The notes under the pieces: generated by a model
Told to the model about the DNA's origin: nothing
Database searches by the model: none
Seen by the model: only the letters and a program-made list of their open reading frames with translations
In this document: positions 16,194-25,323 of the stretch, one piece after another
Layout of the letters: every line of letters starts with the position of its first letter
How positions within the stretch are numbered: position 1 is the first letter of the stretch
Program-made: the position numbers and the translations under genes
Assembly: GCA_021736475.1 (NCBI GenBank)
Contig: JAIPFV010000010.1
Span: forward strand, 1-49,451
Length of the DNA: 49,451 nt
Source: Spirochaetia bacterium
GTDB lineage: Bacteria > Spirochaetota > Spirochaetia > DSM-16054 > Sediminispirochaetaceae
Reading direction: 5' to 3'

Positions 16194-17600
16194 ATGGCCA
16201 CAAAGGTAAATATGCCCAAACAGGGGCTGCAGATGACGGAGGGAACCATTATCTCCTGGCTTGCCGCCGAGGGTGAGCAGGTAAAGGAAGGCTACCCTCT
16301 CTACGAGATGGAAACAGACAAGCTGACCATTGAAATTAGTGCTCCCGCCTCCGGAACTCTGCTGAAGATCATCCGGGGAGAGGGGGATGTAGTTCCCATC
16401 ACTGAGACCATCGCTATTATTGGTGAACAGGGAGAGGATATCTCCGGTCTGCTGGCGGAAATTCAGTCCTCCGGTACCGGTGATAATTCTGAAGAAACTG
16501 CCCCTGCAGAGTCTCAGAAGGCAGGCGTGGGTGATAAAACGGCGGCTGCAAGCGAAGCAGCGGCTGCAGGAGAGCCAAAAGCGGAAGGGCTCGGTACCGG
16601 CACAACAGCCGGATCACCGGCGGGCAAGGGGCCCTTTTATTCGAGCCCCAGAGCTCGGTGGAAAGCCGAAGAATATGGAATTGATATAACCACTCTGTCC
16701 GGAACAGGACCGGAGGGAATGGTCGTTGAGCGGGATGTGCAGGCAGCTGCTCAGAACCGTCCTAAGGCGACCCCCCTGGCACAGCAGAGTGCTGCCGAAA
16801 GCGGTATTGATCTTTCCGGAGTTGAAGGGAGTGGTCCCCGAGGAAAAATCTATCGAAAAGATGTCGAAGCTGCCCACAGAGCTGTCAGTGGCACCGCTGC
16901 TGCCGGGACCGCGGCGAGATCGTACAGGGAAGACCGGTTGGTACCGCTTACCGGAATGCGAAAAACCATATCCGCCCGCATGCGGGAGAGTCTCGACACC
17001 GCAGCTCAAGCGGTTCACCGAATCGATGTAGATATGTCGGAGACCGTTCGAATGCGTGAAAGCTTAAAAGCGGCAGAGGTAAAGGTTTCCTACAACGACA
17101 TAATCTTAAAAGCGGTGTCCCTGTCGCTACAGGCGTATCCGCGCATGAATAGCCGCCTGACCGATGATGGCATTCTCGAGCTCGGTGCGGTGAATATCGG
17201 AGTGGCGGTAGCCCTTGATGAAGGGCTCATTGTTCCGGTGCTGCGCGATGTTGACCTGCTGAGTCTTAAAGCTATACATGACGAGACCCGGCGGCTGGCA
17301 GACCGGGCCAGAACCGGAGAACTTACCCAGGAAGAGTACACGGGCGGCAGTTTCAGTGTCTCTAATTTGGGGATGTATGAGCTGGACAGCTTTACCGCCA
17401 TTATTAACCGGCCCGAAAGCGGAATTCTGGCGGTGGGGGCTATAAAGGATAAACCGGCAGCGGTGAAGGGGGAGTTGCAGATTCGTCCTATATGTGGGCT
17501 CTCTCTTACCTACGACCACAGAATTATCGATGGTGCCCCGGCGGCGGATTTTCTGCTGAGCGTGAAGCAGCTGCTTGAGAACCCCTACTTGTTGGTATGA
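16194..17600 (+). CDS. Dihydrolipoamide acyltransferase E2 with two tandem subunit-binding domains
   Basis: 468 residues. The lipoyl domain (about 1-78) carries Lys43 in ETDKLT. An Ala/Glu-rich linker leads to two peripheral-subunit-binding repeats, about 150-185 (SPRARWKAEEYGID..GTGPEG) and about 193-228 (TPLAQQSAAESGID..GSGPRG), where most E2 chains have one. The catalytic acyltransferase domain ends in the DHRxxDG motif with His442 and Asp446. It moves the acyl group from lipoate to CoA and forms the core of the complex. Its stop overlaps a possible E3 start. Confidence 0.9.
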   Translation: MATKVNMPKQGLQMTEGTIISWLAAEGEQVKEGYPLYEMETDKLTIEISAPASGTLLKIIRGEGDVVPITETIAIIGEQGEDISGLLAEIQSSGTGDNSEETAPAESQKAGVGDKTAAASEAAAAGEPKAEGLGTGTTAGSPAGKGPFYSSPRARWKAEEYGIDITTLSGTGPEGMVVERDVQAAAQNRPKATPLAQQSAAESGIDLSGVEGSGPRGKIYRKDVEAAHRAVSGTAAAGTAARSYREDRLVPLTGMRKTISARMRESLDTAAQAVHRIDVDMSETVRMRESLKAAEVKVSYNDIILKAVSLSLQAYPRMNSRLTDDGILELGAVNIGVAVALDEGLIVPVLRDVDLLSLKAIHDETRRLADRARTGELTQEEYTGGSFSVSNLGMYELDSFTAIINRPESGILAVGAIKDKPAAVKGELQIRPICGLSLTYDHRIIDGAPAADFLLSVKQLLENPYLLV

Positions 17601-17614
17601 GCGGAGTGAATGCT

Positions 17615-19048
17615 ATGAAGAACACCTACGATGTCGCTGTACTCGGGGGCGGCCCGGGGGGCTATGTTGCCGCGATCAGAGCGGCGCAATACGGGCTGAA
17701 AACAGCACTGATAGAGAAGAATGAGGTGGGGGGAACCTGCCTCAATCGAGGCTGCATTCCTACTAAAGCAATGCTCCACTCGTGCGAGGTTTTGCATGAA
17801 ATAAAAAGTGCTGAGCGCCTGGGTATCGAGGTTGCAGCTCCGAAAATGAACATTGAAAAACTCTACTCCTTCAAGGACCTCATGGTAAAAAAGCATGTAG
17901 GGGGAGTAAAGAGCCACCTCAAGCGAAATGGTGTGGAAGTCTATAAAGGAACCGGTGGTTTTATCGATGAGCACTGCGTGCAGGTAAAGGCGCCGGAGCG
18001 GGACAGTCACAGTGAATCCGGGCAGCAGATAAGTGCGGAGCATATCATTATTGCCACCGGCTCCCGTCCGGTGATACCGCCTATTCCGGGACTCGAGGAG
18101 ATCGAATACTGGACCAGTACCACCCTGCTGGAAGAAAACCGGGAACTGCCGGAGAGCATGCTCATAATCGGCGGAGGGGTGATCGGCACCGAGTGTGCGA
18201 CCATTCTCAATGATTTAGGGGTGAAAGTAACAATTCTTGAGATGATGAATCAGCTCCTGCCGCAGATGGATGCGGAGGTTGCCCGGAACTTGCGCCGGGC
18301 TCTTGAGAAGGACGGCATAACCATACATACGGGTGTGAAAGTAACCGCTGTATCCCGGCAGGGTACGGCCACGCAGTGCAGTGTGGAAACCGAGAGTGGG
18401 ACGCAGCAGCTTGATGCAGCCGATTTGATGTTGGCCGCGGGACGGAGTCCGGTAACCGAAATCCCGGGGATTGAGAGCCTTCCGGTGGTGGTCAATCGAA
18501 GGGGTATACAGGTAAACCGCAGGCTGCAAACTGCAGTAAGCCATATCTTCGCTATAGGGGATGTCCACGGAAAGTGGCAGCTTGCCCATGCGGCTTCGGC
18601 GGATGGTATTGCGGCGGTAGATCATATTGCCGGCAAAACCAACCATACCAACCTAGACATAGTACCCTCCTGTATTTATACCAGGCCGGAAATTGCTTCG
18701 GTTGGCATCACCTCAGCTGAGGCCAAAGAGCGGGGATACGAGGTCGCCGAAGGCGGCTTTCCGATGGCTGCAAACGGAAAGGCTACCATTGTCGGAGACA
18801 CTACCGGCTTTGTAAAGATAGTCTCGGATGCCCGCAGCGGAGAGCTGCTGGGAGCCCAGATTGTCGCTCCGCGGGCTACTGATATGATTGCCGAACTGAC
18901 GGTTGCCATGAGCGCGGAGCTCACGGTGGAAGAGCTTGGAGCAGCTATCCATCCGCATCCCACCGTATCCGAGTCGATAATGGAGGCACTCCACGACATA
19001 GAAGGCCTGGCAATTCACAAGCCGCCGCAAAAGGGAGGACCAAAGTGA
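17615..19048 (+). CDS. lpdA: Dihydrolipoamide dehydrogenase (E3)
   Basis: About 477 residues from the ATG at 17615, preferred because GGAG lies 8 bases before it; an ATG at 17597 overlapping the E2 stop would add six residues. FAD motif GGGPGGYVAA, redox-active disulfide in GGTCLNRGCIPTK, NAD motif GGGVIG and the C-terminal HPHPTVSE with the catalytic His are all present. It reoxidises the E2 lipoyl group with NAD+. Complete and normal; its stop overlaps the LarA-like GTG start by four bases. Confidence 0.93.
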   Translation: MKNTYDVAVLGGGPGGYVAAIRAAQYGLKTALIEKNEVGGTCLNRGCIPTKAMLHSCEVLHEIKSAERLGIEVAAPKMNIEKLYSFKDLMVKKHVGGVKSHLKRNGVEVYKGTGGFIDEHCVQVKAPERDSHSESGQQISAEHIIIATGSRPVIPPIPGLEEIEYWTSTTLLEENRELPESMLIIGGGVIGTECATILNDLGVKVTILEMMNQLLPQMDAEVARNLRRALEKDGITIHTGVKVTAVSRQGTATQCSVETESGTQQLDAADLMLAAGRSPVTEIPGIESLPVVVNRRGIQVNRRLQTAVSHIFAIGDVHGKWQLAHAASADGIAAVDHIAGKTNHTNLDIVPSCIYTRPEIASVGITSAEAKERGYEVAEGGFPMAANGKATIVGDTTGFVKIVSDARSGELLGAQIVAPRATDMIAELTVAMSAELTVEELGAAIHPHPTVSESIMEALHDIEGLAIHKPPQKGGPK

Positions 19049-20292
19049 AGATCGATCTAGGCTACGGCCGAACAATCGTCTCGGTAGAGATTCCCGCAAA
19101 AAATCTGGGCACCCTGATGCACCCCAGAAGCATGGAGCAGGAGTTAACGGAACAGGAGATAATCAGGAACTCACTGCACAATCCGATCGCCTCGCCGCCA
19201 CTCTCGGAAATTGTGAAACCCGGAGAGTCGGTGGTAATTGTCACCAGCGATGTTACCCGGCCTATGCCGAGCTATAAGGTGCTTCCGGAACTACTTACCG
19301 AGCTGGCAAAGAACGGTATTGCCGATGATGAAATAACGATAGTCTTTGGTCTTGGAAACCACCGTCGCCAGACAAGCGAAGAGATGCAAAAACTGGTCGG
19401 CGAAGATATCTATCGGCGGATACGCTGTGTAGACAGCGATCAGGAGGACATCCTCTCCCTCGGGACCACCTCCGGAGGTACCCCTGTGGATATTTTCAGA
19501 CCGGTGGTAGAGGCGGACCGGCGCATCTGTCTGGGCAACATCGACTACCACTATTTCGCCGGCTACAGCGGCGGGTATAAGGCCATTATGCCGGGGGTAT
19601 CCACCGAACCGGCTATTCAAATGAACCACCGTCATATGGTCAAAGAACTTGCCTCAACGGGGAACCTGAAGGAGAACCCGGTGCGGGATGATATGGAGGA
19701 GGTGGCCCAGCTGATTACAGTGGATTTCCTGGTCAATGTAGTGCTCGATGAGCATAAGCATGTGGCGGGTTCCTTCGCGGGACATCCGATTGAGGCGCAC
19801 CGCAGGGGCTGTGAAATGCTCGACGAGTTTTATAAGTGCAAAATCCGGCAGAAGGCGGATGTGGTAATTGTCTCAGCCGGCGGTTTTCCCAAGGACATCA
19901 ACTTGTATCAGGCACAGAAAGCACTGGACAATGCGAAATATGCGGTCAAAGACGGCGGCGAGATACTGCTTGTTGCAGCCTGCAGTGAAGGGCTGGGGGA
20001 GAGCACTTTTGAACGCTGGATGGTAGATTCCCCTTCGCCGGAATGGATGGTCGAGGAGATCCAGAGGAATTTCGTGCTCGGGGGGCATAAGGCGGCTGCT
20101 ATAGGACTTGTGATGAGGAAGGCTAGGATAAAGCTGGTATCGGATATGGATGCCGATTTTGTCAAAGGCCTGTGTATGGAGCCTTATAATAAAGTGCAGG
20201 AAGCCTTGGATGATGCTTTGCAACGGCAGGGAGCGGAGGCTCTGGTGCACGTTATGCCTATGGGCGGATCTACTCTGCCAACACTAGAGTAA
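19045..20292 (+). CDS. larA: LarA-family nickel-pincer 2-hydroxyacid racemase/epimerase
   Basis: 415 residues from a GTG that overlaps the E3 stop (GTGA), with GGGAGG upstream. The LarA catalytic set is visible: His106 (GNHRRQT), His169 and Lys179 (DYHYFAGYSGGYKAIMPG) and His195 (MNHRH). In Lactiplantibacillus LarA the equivalent Lys carries the nickel-pincer cofactor and the two His act as acid and base. Family members racemise lactate, malate and other 2-hydroxyacids. The adjacent malic enzyme makes malate a reasonable substrate. The cofactor genes larB, larC and larE are not in this window and must lie elsewhere if it is active. Confidence 0.88.
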   Translation: MKIDLGYGRTIVSVEIPAKNLGTLMHPRSMEQELTEQEIIRNSLHNPIASPPLSEIVKPGESVVIVTSDVTRPMPSYKVLPELLTELAKNGIADDEITIVFGLGNHRRQTSEEMQKLVGEDIYRRIRCVDSDQEDILSLGTTSGGTPVDIFRPVVEADRRICLGNIDYHYFAGYSGGYKAIMPGVSTEPAIQMNHRHMVKELASTGNLKENPVRDDMEEVAQLITVDFLVNVVLDEHKHVAGSFAGHPIEAHRRGCEMLDEFYKCKIRQKADVVIVSAGGFPKDINLYQAQKALDNAKYAVKDGGEILLVAACSEGLGESTFERWMVDSPSPEWMVEEIQRNFVLGGHKAAAIGLVMRKARIKLVSDMDADFVKGLCMEPYNKVQEALDDALQRQGAEALVHVMPMGGSTLPTLE

Positions 20293-20310
20293 CAAAATAA
20301 GGAGAAACGA

Positions 20311-21765
20311 ATGATCGATGGAAAACTTTCAAATGTGAATGAAGAACTACGGGACAAGGGACTCGATGAGGGGCAGATTGCTCGGGCGAAAACACTTTTT
20401 CTCAAGAAGCTGTCGGAGGATACCCATAGATTTTACGGTGGAAAGATGCAGACCGTACCAAAGGCCGGTGTATTTGGATTCAACTGGTTTAACGTGTGGT
20501 ACACTCCGGGAGTCTCCAGCGTATCGACGGCAATCCGGGACAACAACGACATGTCCTACGAGCTCTCAAACCGCGGAAACTACGTGGCGGTCGTGAGTGA
20601 CTCTACCCGCGTGCTCGGCGACGGCAACTGTACTCCCCCCGGAGGACTCGGGGTGATGGAAGGGAAGGCCTTTCTTATGAAATACCTCGGGGGAATCGAT
20701 GCCACCGCGCTGACCATCGACAGCAGAAACGAAAAGGGTGAACACGACCCCGATAAAATTATCGACTTTGTGAAGATGGCCCAGCCATCCTTCGGGGCAG
20801 TGAACCTGGAAGACATCTCTCAGCCTAACTGCTATAAGGTGCTTGATACTCTCCGTGAAGAGACTGAAATACCGGTATGGCACGATGATGCTCAGGGTAC
20901 CGCCTGTGTGACCTTAGCCGGTTTAATTAATGCGGTGAAACTGGCCGACAAAAAGATGGAGGATGTCAAACTTGTCTTCCTCGGGGCTGGAGCCTCGAAT
21001 GCAACCATCGCCCGTATCGTTATCACTGCCGGAGCAAAACCGGAAAACGTAATCGTATTTGATTCAAAGGGCGCTCTTCATAGCGGAAGAAAGGATGTCC
21101 AGCAGGATCCCCGCTTTTACCGTAAATGGGAACTGTGTCAGACCACTAACCTGGCCAAAATCGATACCTTTGATCAGGCAATGAAGGGGGCGGATGCACT
21201 GATTGCTCTGTCAAAGCCGGGCCCGGATGTGGTCCACCCGGATTCAATTAAACTGATGGGAAAAAAACCGATTGTGTTTGCCTGTGCAAACCCGGTTCCC
21301 GAGATTTACCCGTATGCGGCGAAAGAGGCTGGAGCATTTATTGTAGCGACCGGCCGTGGGGATTTTCCCAATCAGGTGAACAACTCGGTTGGATTTCCGG
21401 GTATCCTGAAGGGAGCTCTGCTTACCCGCTCAAAAAAGATTTCCGATCAAATGGCCATAGAGGCGGCTGCATCACTGGCACGGTTTGCCGAGAAACGGGG
21501 TATCACTCCCGATAACATCATCGCTACAATGGAAGAGACTGAGGTGTTTCCCCATGAGGCGGCGGATGTTGCGGTGCAGTCGGTAAAAGAGGGGCTTGCC
21601 AGAGTAGAGATGAGTTGGGATGAAGTGTATAAACGCACCAAGGAAGATATCCAATATTCCCGTGGCTTAGTGGCAAAGATGATGGAAGACGGCTTTATAA
21701 AAACACCCGACCAGAAAATGATTGATACGGCCTTTGATTGGGCTTTGAAGGAAATAAAGAGTTAA
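20311..21765 (+). CDS. Malic enzyme (oxaloacetate-decarboxylating malate dehydrogenase)
   Basis: 484 residues with the malic enzyme N-terminal motif YTPGVSSVS (Tyr64), the metal-site region WHDDAQGTACV, the nucleotide motif FLGAGASNATIAR and the C-terminal ANPVPEI and ATGRGDFPNQVNN. It oxidises malate to pyruvate and CO2, making NAD(P)H, in the cytoplasm. No phosphotransacetylase domain is fused. In this operon it could feed pyruvate to the E1-E2-E3 complex after racemisation by the LarA-like enzyme. A GGAG site precedes the ATG. Confidence 0.9.
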   Translation: MIDGKLSNVNEELRDKGLDEGQIARAKTLFLKKLSEDTHRFYGGKMQTVPKAGVFGFNWFNVWYTPGVSSVSTAIRDNNDMSYELSNRGNYVAVVSDSTRVLGDGNCTPPGGLGVMEGKAFLMKYLGGIDATALTIDSRNEKGEHDPDKIIDFVKMAQPSFGAVNLEDISQPNCYKVLDTLREETEIPVWHDDAQGTACVTLAGLINAVKLADKKMEDVKLVFLGAGASNATIARIVITAGAKPENVIVFDSKGALHSGRKDVQQDPRFYRKWELCQTTNLAKIDTFDQAMKGADALIALSKPGPDVVHPDSIKLMGKKPIVFACANPVPEIYPYAAKEAGAFIVATGRGDFPNQVNNSVGFPGILKGALLTRSKKISDQMAIEAAASLARFAEKRGITPDNIIATMEETEVFPHEAADVAVQSVKEGLARVEMSWDEVYKRTKEDIQYSRGLVAKMMEDGFIKTPDQKMIDTAFDWALKEIKS

Positions 21766-21767
21766 AT

Positions 21768-22484
21768 ATGCAGAACGGCAAAATGGAACCGATCAAAAGA
21801 AGCAGACTCTCCGAGCAAGTATTGGATCAGATAAAAAAGGCTATAAAGGACGGCGTGTACAAGACCGGAGATCAGCTTCCTAATGAGCGGGACCTTGCCG
21901 AACAACTGGAGGTAAGCAGGGCTTCTGTCAGAGAAGCTCTGCGAACTCTAGGCAATATGGGGTTTATAGAGTCGCGGGTAGGGGTTAACGGTGGAACCTA
22001 TGTAAAGGAAATGACCATCGATAATATAATGGATCCCTTTTCGGAAATGCTGGGGAATGAGCATCAGATTATTCTGGAAATGATAGACTTTCGGTTAGTC
22101 ATTGAAAGTGAATATGCCCGAATTGCCGCCCAGTGCAGGACTCAAGAAGACCTGCAGCTGATTCGCGAGAATCTGGAGCTAATGCAGCAGGAGGTCGAAC
22201 AGAATAAGATCGGGCTGGACGGGGATAACGGTTTTCATGATGCGATTGCCATGGCAACCCACAATTCCGTGTTTTTAAAAATGCTCCAAGTCTCGAAGAG
22301 TCTGTTGAGCCGGACCCGGGAGACAACCCTAAGTATAAAGGGACAACCCCGGCTGAGTTTAGAGGATCACTGGAAGGTATACAGAGCTATTGAGGCGGGC
22401 GACCCGGAAGAGGCCGCCACGCAGATGCGAGTTCACTTAATGAAAGCCCAGCAGAATGCCGAGGACCAGGGAGTCTTCGGCTGA
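21768..22484 (+). CDS. GntR/FadR-subfamily transcriptional regulator (likely operon repressor)
   Basis: 238 residues from the ATG at 21768, three bases after the malic enzyme stop; an earlier start would lie in that gene. Winged helix at about 10-75 with the GntR pattern GDQLPNERDLAEQLEVSRASVREALRTL, then an FCD ligand domain with probable metal ligands in DFRLVIESE, FHDAIAMATHN and DHWKVYRAI. FadR/PdhR/LldR relatives sense 2-oxo or hydroxy acids and repress catabolic operons. A fitting operator lies at 10790-10804 over the start of this operon. It converges with the next gene, 16 bases away. Confidence 0.88.
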   Translation: MQNGKMEPIKRSRLSEQVLDQIKKAIKDGVYKTGDQLPNERDLAEQLEVSRASVREALRTLGNMGFIESRVGVNGGTYVKEMTIDNIMDPFSEMLGNEHQIILEMIDFRLVIESEYARIAAQCRTQEDLQLIRENLELMQQEVEQNKIGLDGDNGFHDAIAMATHNSVFLKMLQVSKSLLSRTRETTLSIKGQPRLSLEDHWKVYRAIEAGDPEEAATQMRVHLMKAQQNAEDQGVFG

Positions 22485-22500
22485 TAAGTACACTCCCTCA

Positions 22501-23844
22501 TTACTCTTTAATACTGATTACCGCCTTGCACGCAGCGTTGACTATGGGATAGACGATAGGAGAAGAAGTCAAGGCTGGATGGGTTCCCATCTGAAACTGC
22601 ACTATGTCGTTGGCAGTCATTTGATGCATAATACAGGCACTCAGCACATTGACCATCTCTCCGACAGGTTTTCCGCCGGAGATAGAACCGCCTACGAGCA
22701 CTCCGGTTTCTTTTGCAAAAACCAGTTTTACCTTCGTCATAGTAGAATTGGGCATTCCCCCAGGATGGGTATCGGCTGCTTCGGCTGAACCGATAGCAAT
22801 GCGCATTCCAATTTGCCTTGCCATTCGTTCAGTGAGACCAGCCACGCCGAAGGCTCTTCCGTTGATCATAGTTGAAAACACACTGATAGCACCGCAGTTT
22901 TTGTGAACCATTGAATACAGATTTGCTCCCGCGATACGGGCTTCGGAGGTGGCAATAGAGGCCAGCATTACTCCGATGGGTCTTCCCGTAAAGAAAGAGA
23001 CTTTCTCTGCGCAGTCTCCGCAGGCGAATACATTGGGGTCGGTGTAAGTCTGCATGTTGCGGTCAACCTTGATGGCGTTTTTAAAACCCAATTCAATTCC
23101 CGCACTTTTAGCAAGTTCGGTATTGGGTACTGCACCTATTCCCAGAATAACCATATCCGCTTTTAACTCAGTTCCATCGGAAAGTTTTACCCCGCTTACC
23201 GTATCGTCCCCCAATATGGATTCTACCTTGATATTACTTAAAATTTTTACTCCGGTTTCGCTAATTGTTGCTTCCGCTTCTGCACAAAAATCATCATCCA
23301 TGGCCAGCTGGAGACAGTGGGACAGGGCTTCTACCACCGTAACATTTATATCCCGCCCTTTACGGCACTCATCGGCAAATTCCATGCCGATAAATCCTCC
23401 GCCTATAATTACTAAATCTTTGACCGATTCCATTGTTGCAAGCACATCTCCGACATAATCGAAATCTTTTTTTATTGGAAAGACGTTTTTTTTATCTATA
23501 CCGGAAATAGGTGGGACCATTGGCAGGGATCCGGTAGCTAAAACCAGTTTCTCATAGCTTATTGATTCTCCGTCTTGGAGGGTCACAACTCTTTTTTCCC
23601 GGTCAACTTTGACAGCTTCCCCTTTTATAAGTTCAATTCCGTTCTTTTCGAGGATACCGTCGGGTATTACATTGTTCTGAGGCCCACCAACTGTACCGTA
23701 GATATAAGGTATTCCGCATGGGACTAACACTGTTTCCTCTTTTCTCACAAGTGTTACCTTTTTATCTGGATAATGTCGCCGACAGCTGATTCCTGCGGTA
23801 ATGCCGGAAACACCACCTACTACCAATAAATCTGTTTTTGTCAT
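22501..23844 (-). CDS. FAD/NAD(P)-dependent disulfide oxidoreductase, CoA-disulfide reductase/NADH oxidase-like
   Basis: 447 residues with an N-terminal FAD fold, a second nucleotide fold (VIIGGGFIGMEFA) and the FAD-side motif FACGDCAEK. A single redox cysteine, Cys43 in LVPCGIPY, replaces the CxxxxC of lipoamide dehydrogenase; this is the layout of CoA-disulfide reductase, NADH oxidase/peroxidase and NADPH sulfur reductase. Possible roles are defence against oxygen or keeping CoA reduced, which would suit the CoA-dependent operon next door. AGGAGG precedes the ATG. It has its own promoter and a leader of about 270 bases. Confidence 0.85.
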   Translation of the reverse strand: MTKTDLLVVGGVSGITAGISCRRHYPDKKVTLVRKEETVLVPCGIPYIYGTVGGPQNNVIPDGILEKNGIELIKGEAVKVDREKRVVTLQDGESISYEKLVLATGSLPMVPPISGIDKKNVFPIKKDFDYVGDVLATMESVKDLVIIGGGFIGMEFADECRKGRDINVTVVEALSHCLQLAMDDDFCAEAEATISETGVKILSNIKVESILGDDTVSGVKLSDGTELKADMVILGIGAVPNTELAKSAGIELGFKNAIKVDRNMQTYTDPNVFACGDCAEKVSFFTGRPIGVMLASIATSEARIAGANLYSMVHKNCGAISVFSTMINGRAFGVAGLTERMARQIGMRIAIGSAEAADTHPGGMPNSTMTKVKLVFAKETGVLVGGSISGGKPVGEMVNVLSACIMHQMTANDIVQFQMGTHPALTSSPIVYPIVNAACKAVISIKE

Positions 23845-24261
23845 AACTAAACCTCCTGGATAATCGTTGGTGAGATACCTGAAAAAAGCCGGAGTAGGGG
23901 CATTACTGAGGGTTTAATATCATTCCGTGTGCAGCAGTCTACTTTCGGTATTTTCTCAGGAAGAGACAGTTGGTTAAACAACTTTTATCTCTTTTTATTT
24001 ACTTTCACAGAAATACTACCATACACGCTTATAAAATTCAAATAAAACTACAAAAAGTGCAATAAAAAATATTATATGTGACTAAAGTAATAATAAAATT
24101 AAATTAGTCAGGTTTATCTGTTATAGTAGGCACAATAAAATTGACAATTGTAGTAATAAATATTTCTAAAAAATTACAGCGGAAGAAATTATGTGGATGT
24201 TAATGGAATAACAGCTCATTGGAGAAAGAAACTGGACAGTGGGCAGTACCTTATGTAGGTG
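23845..24261. other. AT-rich intergenic region with the promoter and long leader of the flavoprotein gene
   Basis: No protein gene is visible. It contains a minus-strand promoter (24120-24147), then an inverted repeat GACTAA-N18-TTAGTC (24081-24110) that could be an operator, and about 270 bases of leader in which I see no clear riboswitch or terminator. The part before the caspase stop holds two imperfect copies of TTATGTGGATGTTAATGG (about 24189 and 24250). Confidence 0.5.
24120..24147 (-). promoter_or_regulatory. Putative promoter of the disulfide oxidoreductase gene
   Basis: On the minus strand TTGTCA (24147-24142) and TATAAC (24125-24120) are separated by 16 bases. A perfect TATAAT lies further down (about 24077-24072) without a good -35 and is an alternative. 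Confidence 0.5.
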
Positions 24262-25317
24262 TTAATCGGCTTTAAAAAGAATGTAATCCACCGGCCCCCC
24301 AGAGATGTGGGGCGAATATTCATAAAAACTTATAAAGTCAAAATTATTAAATAGGTTACTTAGAAAAGCTTTTGAATACCGGTATATTTCCAAGGCCGAG
24401 ATATACCCGTCATTGTTATAATCGCCTAGTTCAGCAGAGTATAATAATCCTTCCGTGAAAAAACCGTTTTCAAAAGTAGTGTCATCATATGCAGGCTCTA
24501 AAGAATTTTCATTTTCCCCTGAAGCTGACAAAACAATTGCATTGTTCGGAGTGATATCTTCTGTACCGTTATAGAAAAAAGAATTCAAGGCTAAAGAAAA
24601 AATATTGTCTTTATATGGATCGTCAGATGAGTAATCATCTTTAATTCGATCCGCGTCATAACTTTGTCCGATAAATCCACCAGAGAAGCAGGAGTCCAAT
24701 ATTATCACTTTTTTTATCGCCGAAATTTTGTTGAAGTTGGAACTTACTATATTATCAGAGAGAAGGTAATAATCAGAGGGATATGAGGGAAGAACCAAAA
24801 ACTCATCTGCACTGTTTGAGAGGCTATCTTCTTCGCCAGTTTCTTCTTGTGAAAATTCATAGGAATTCGTACCATGTCCGGAAAAATAAAAAAGTACTAT
24901 ATCCCCCTTAGCAATATTGGCCGGATTTTGATAATACGGCATATCCTCATCAAAGAAGGTCGTTTTGTTTGCCGGTTTCAGACTAAACAGACTCTCTTCA
25001 CTTGAAGTTAATAAATCAGTAGACGAACCATCATTGATACGCAATCTCACCTCATACCCCTTTTCATAGAGCATCTTCGCTAAATCAACGGCATCATTAT
25101 CGGTCCACACTAAATTCGGGTTTTCCGGATGCTCTGAGTACTCAGGAAAATTACTATTATAAATTGAGACCCCATACACCAGTGCGTAGCGGTCTGGAGG
25201 GGTGGGGTTCAGCTTGCAGGAAGTAACAGCAAGGACAAGAATAATAGCGCCTAGTAGAACAGAGTATGTGAGGAGTTTCCGAATTATGGTCTTAGGGAGG
25301 GGGCATTTTGTGAGCAT
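24262..25317 (-). CDS. Caspase-family (C14) secreted lipoprotein with an EF-hand loop
   Basis: 351 residues from the ATG at 25317. A signal peptide ends in the lipobox VTSC (Cys34), so the mature protein should be lipid-anchored outside the inner membrane. The caspase fold shows YALVYGVSIY, the catalytic His148 in YFSGHG and Cys210 in LDSCFSGG. Near the end, residues 299-310 (DYNNDGYISALE) fit a calcium-binding EF-hand loop exactly. The gene is clearly richer in A+T than its neighbours, suggesting separate acquisition. A GTG at 25341 could add eight residues, but neither start has a Shine-Dalgarno and a -10 box ends six bases before the ATG. Substrates are unknown. Confidence 0.85.
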   Translation of the reverse strand: MLTKCPLPKTIIRKLLTYSVLLGAIILVLAVTSCKLNPTPPDRYALVYGVSIYNSNFPEYSEHPENPNLVWTDNDAVDLAKMLYEKGYEVRLRINDGSSTDLLTSSEESLFSLKPANKTTFFDEDMPYYQNPANIAKGDIVLFYFSGHGTNSYEFSQEETGEEDSLSNSADEFLVLPSYPSDYYLLSDNIVSSNFNKISAIKKVIILDSCFSGGFIGQSYDADRIKDDYSSDDPYKDNIFSLALNSFFYNGTEDITPNNAIVLSASGENENSLEPAYDDTTFENGFFTEGLLYSAELGDYNNDGYISALEIYRYSKAFLSNLFNNFDFISFYEYSPHISGGPVDYILFKAD

Positions 25318-25323
25318 AGTGGT

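Noticed and set aside
24189..24266. Two imperfect copies of TTATGTGGATGTTAATGG
   Set aside because: They have several mismatches, AT-rich content and no further copies, so chance is likely.
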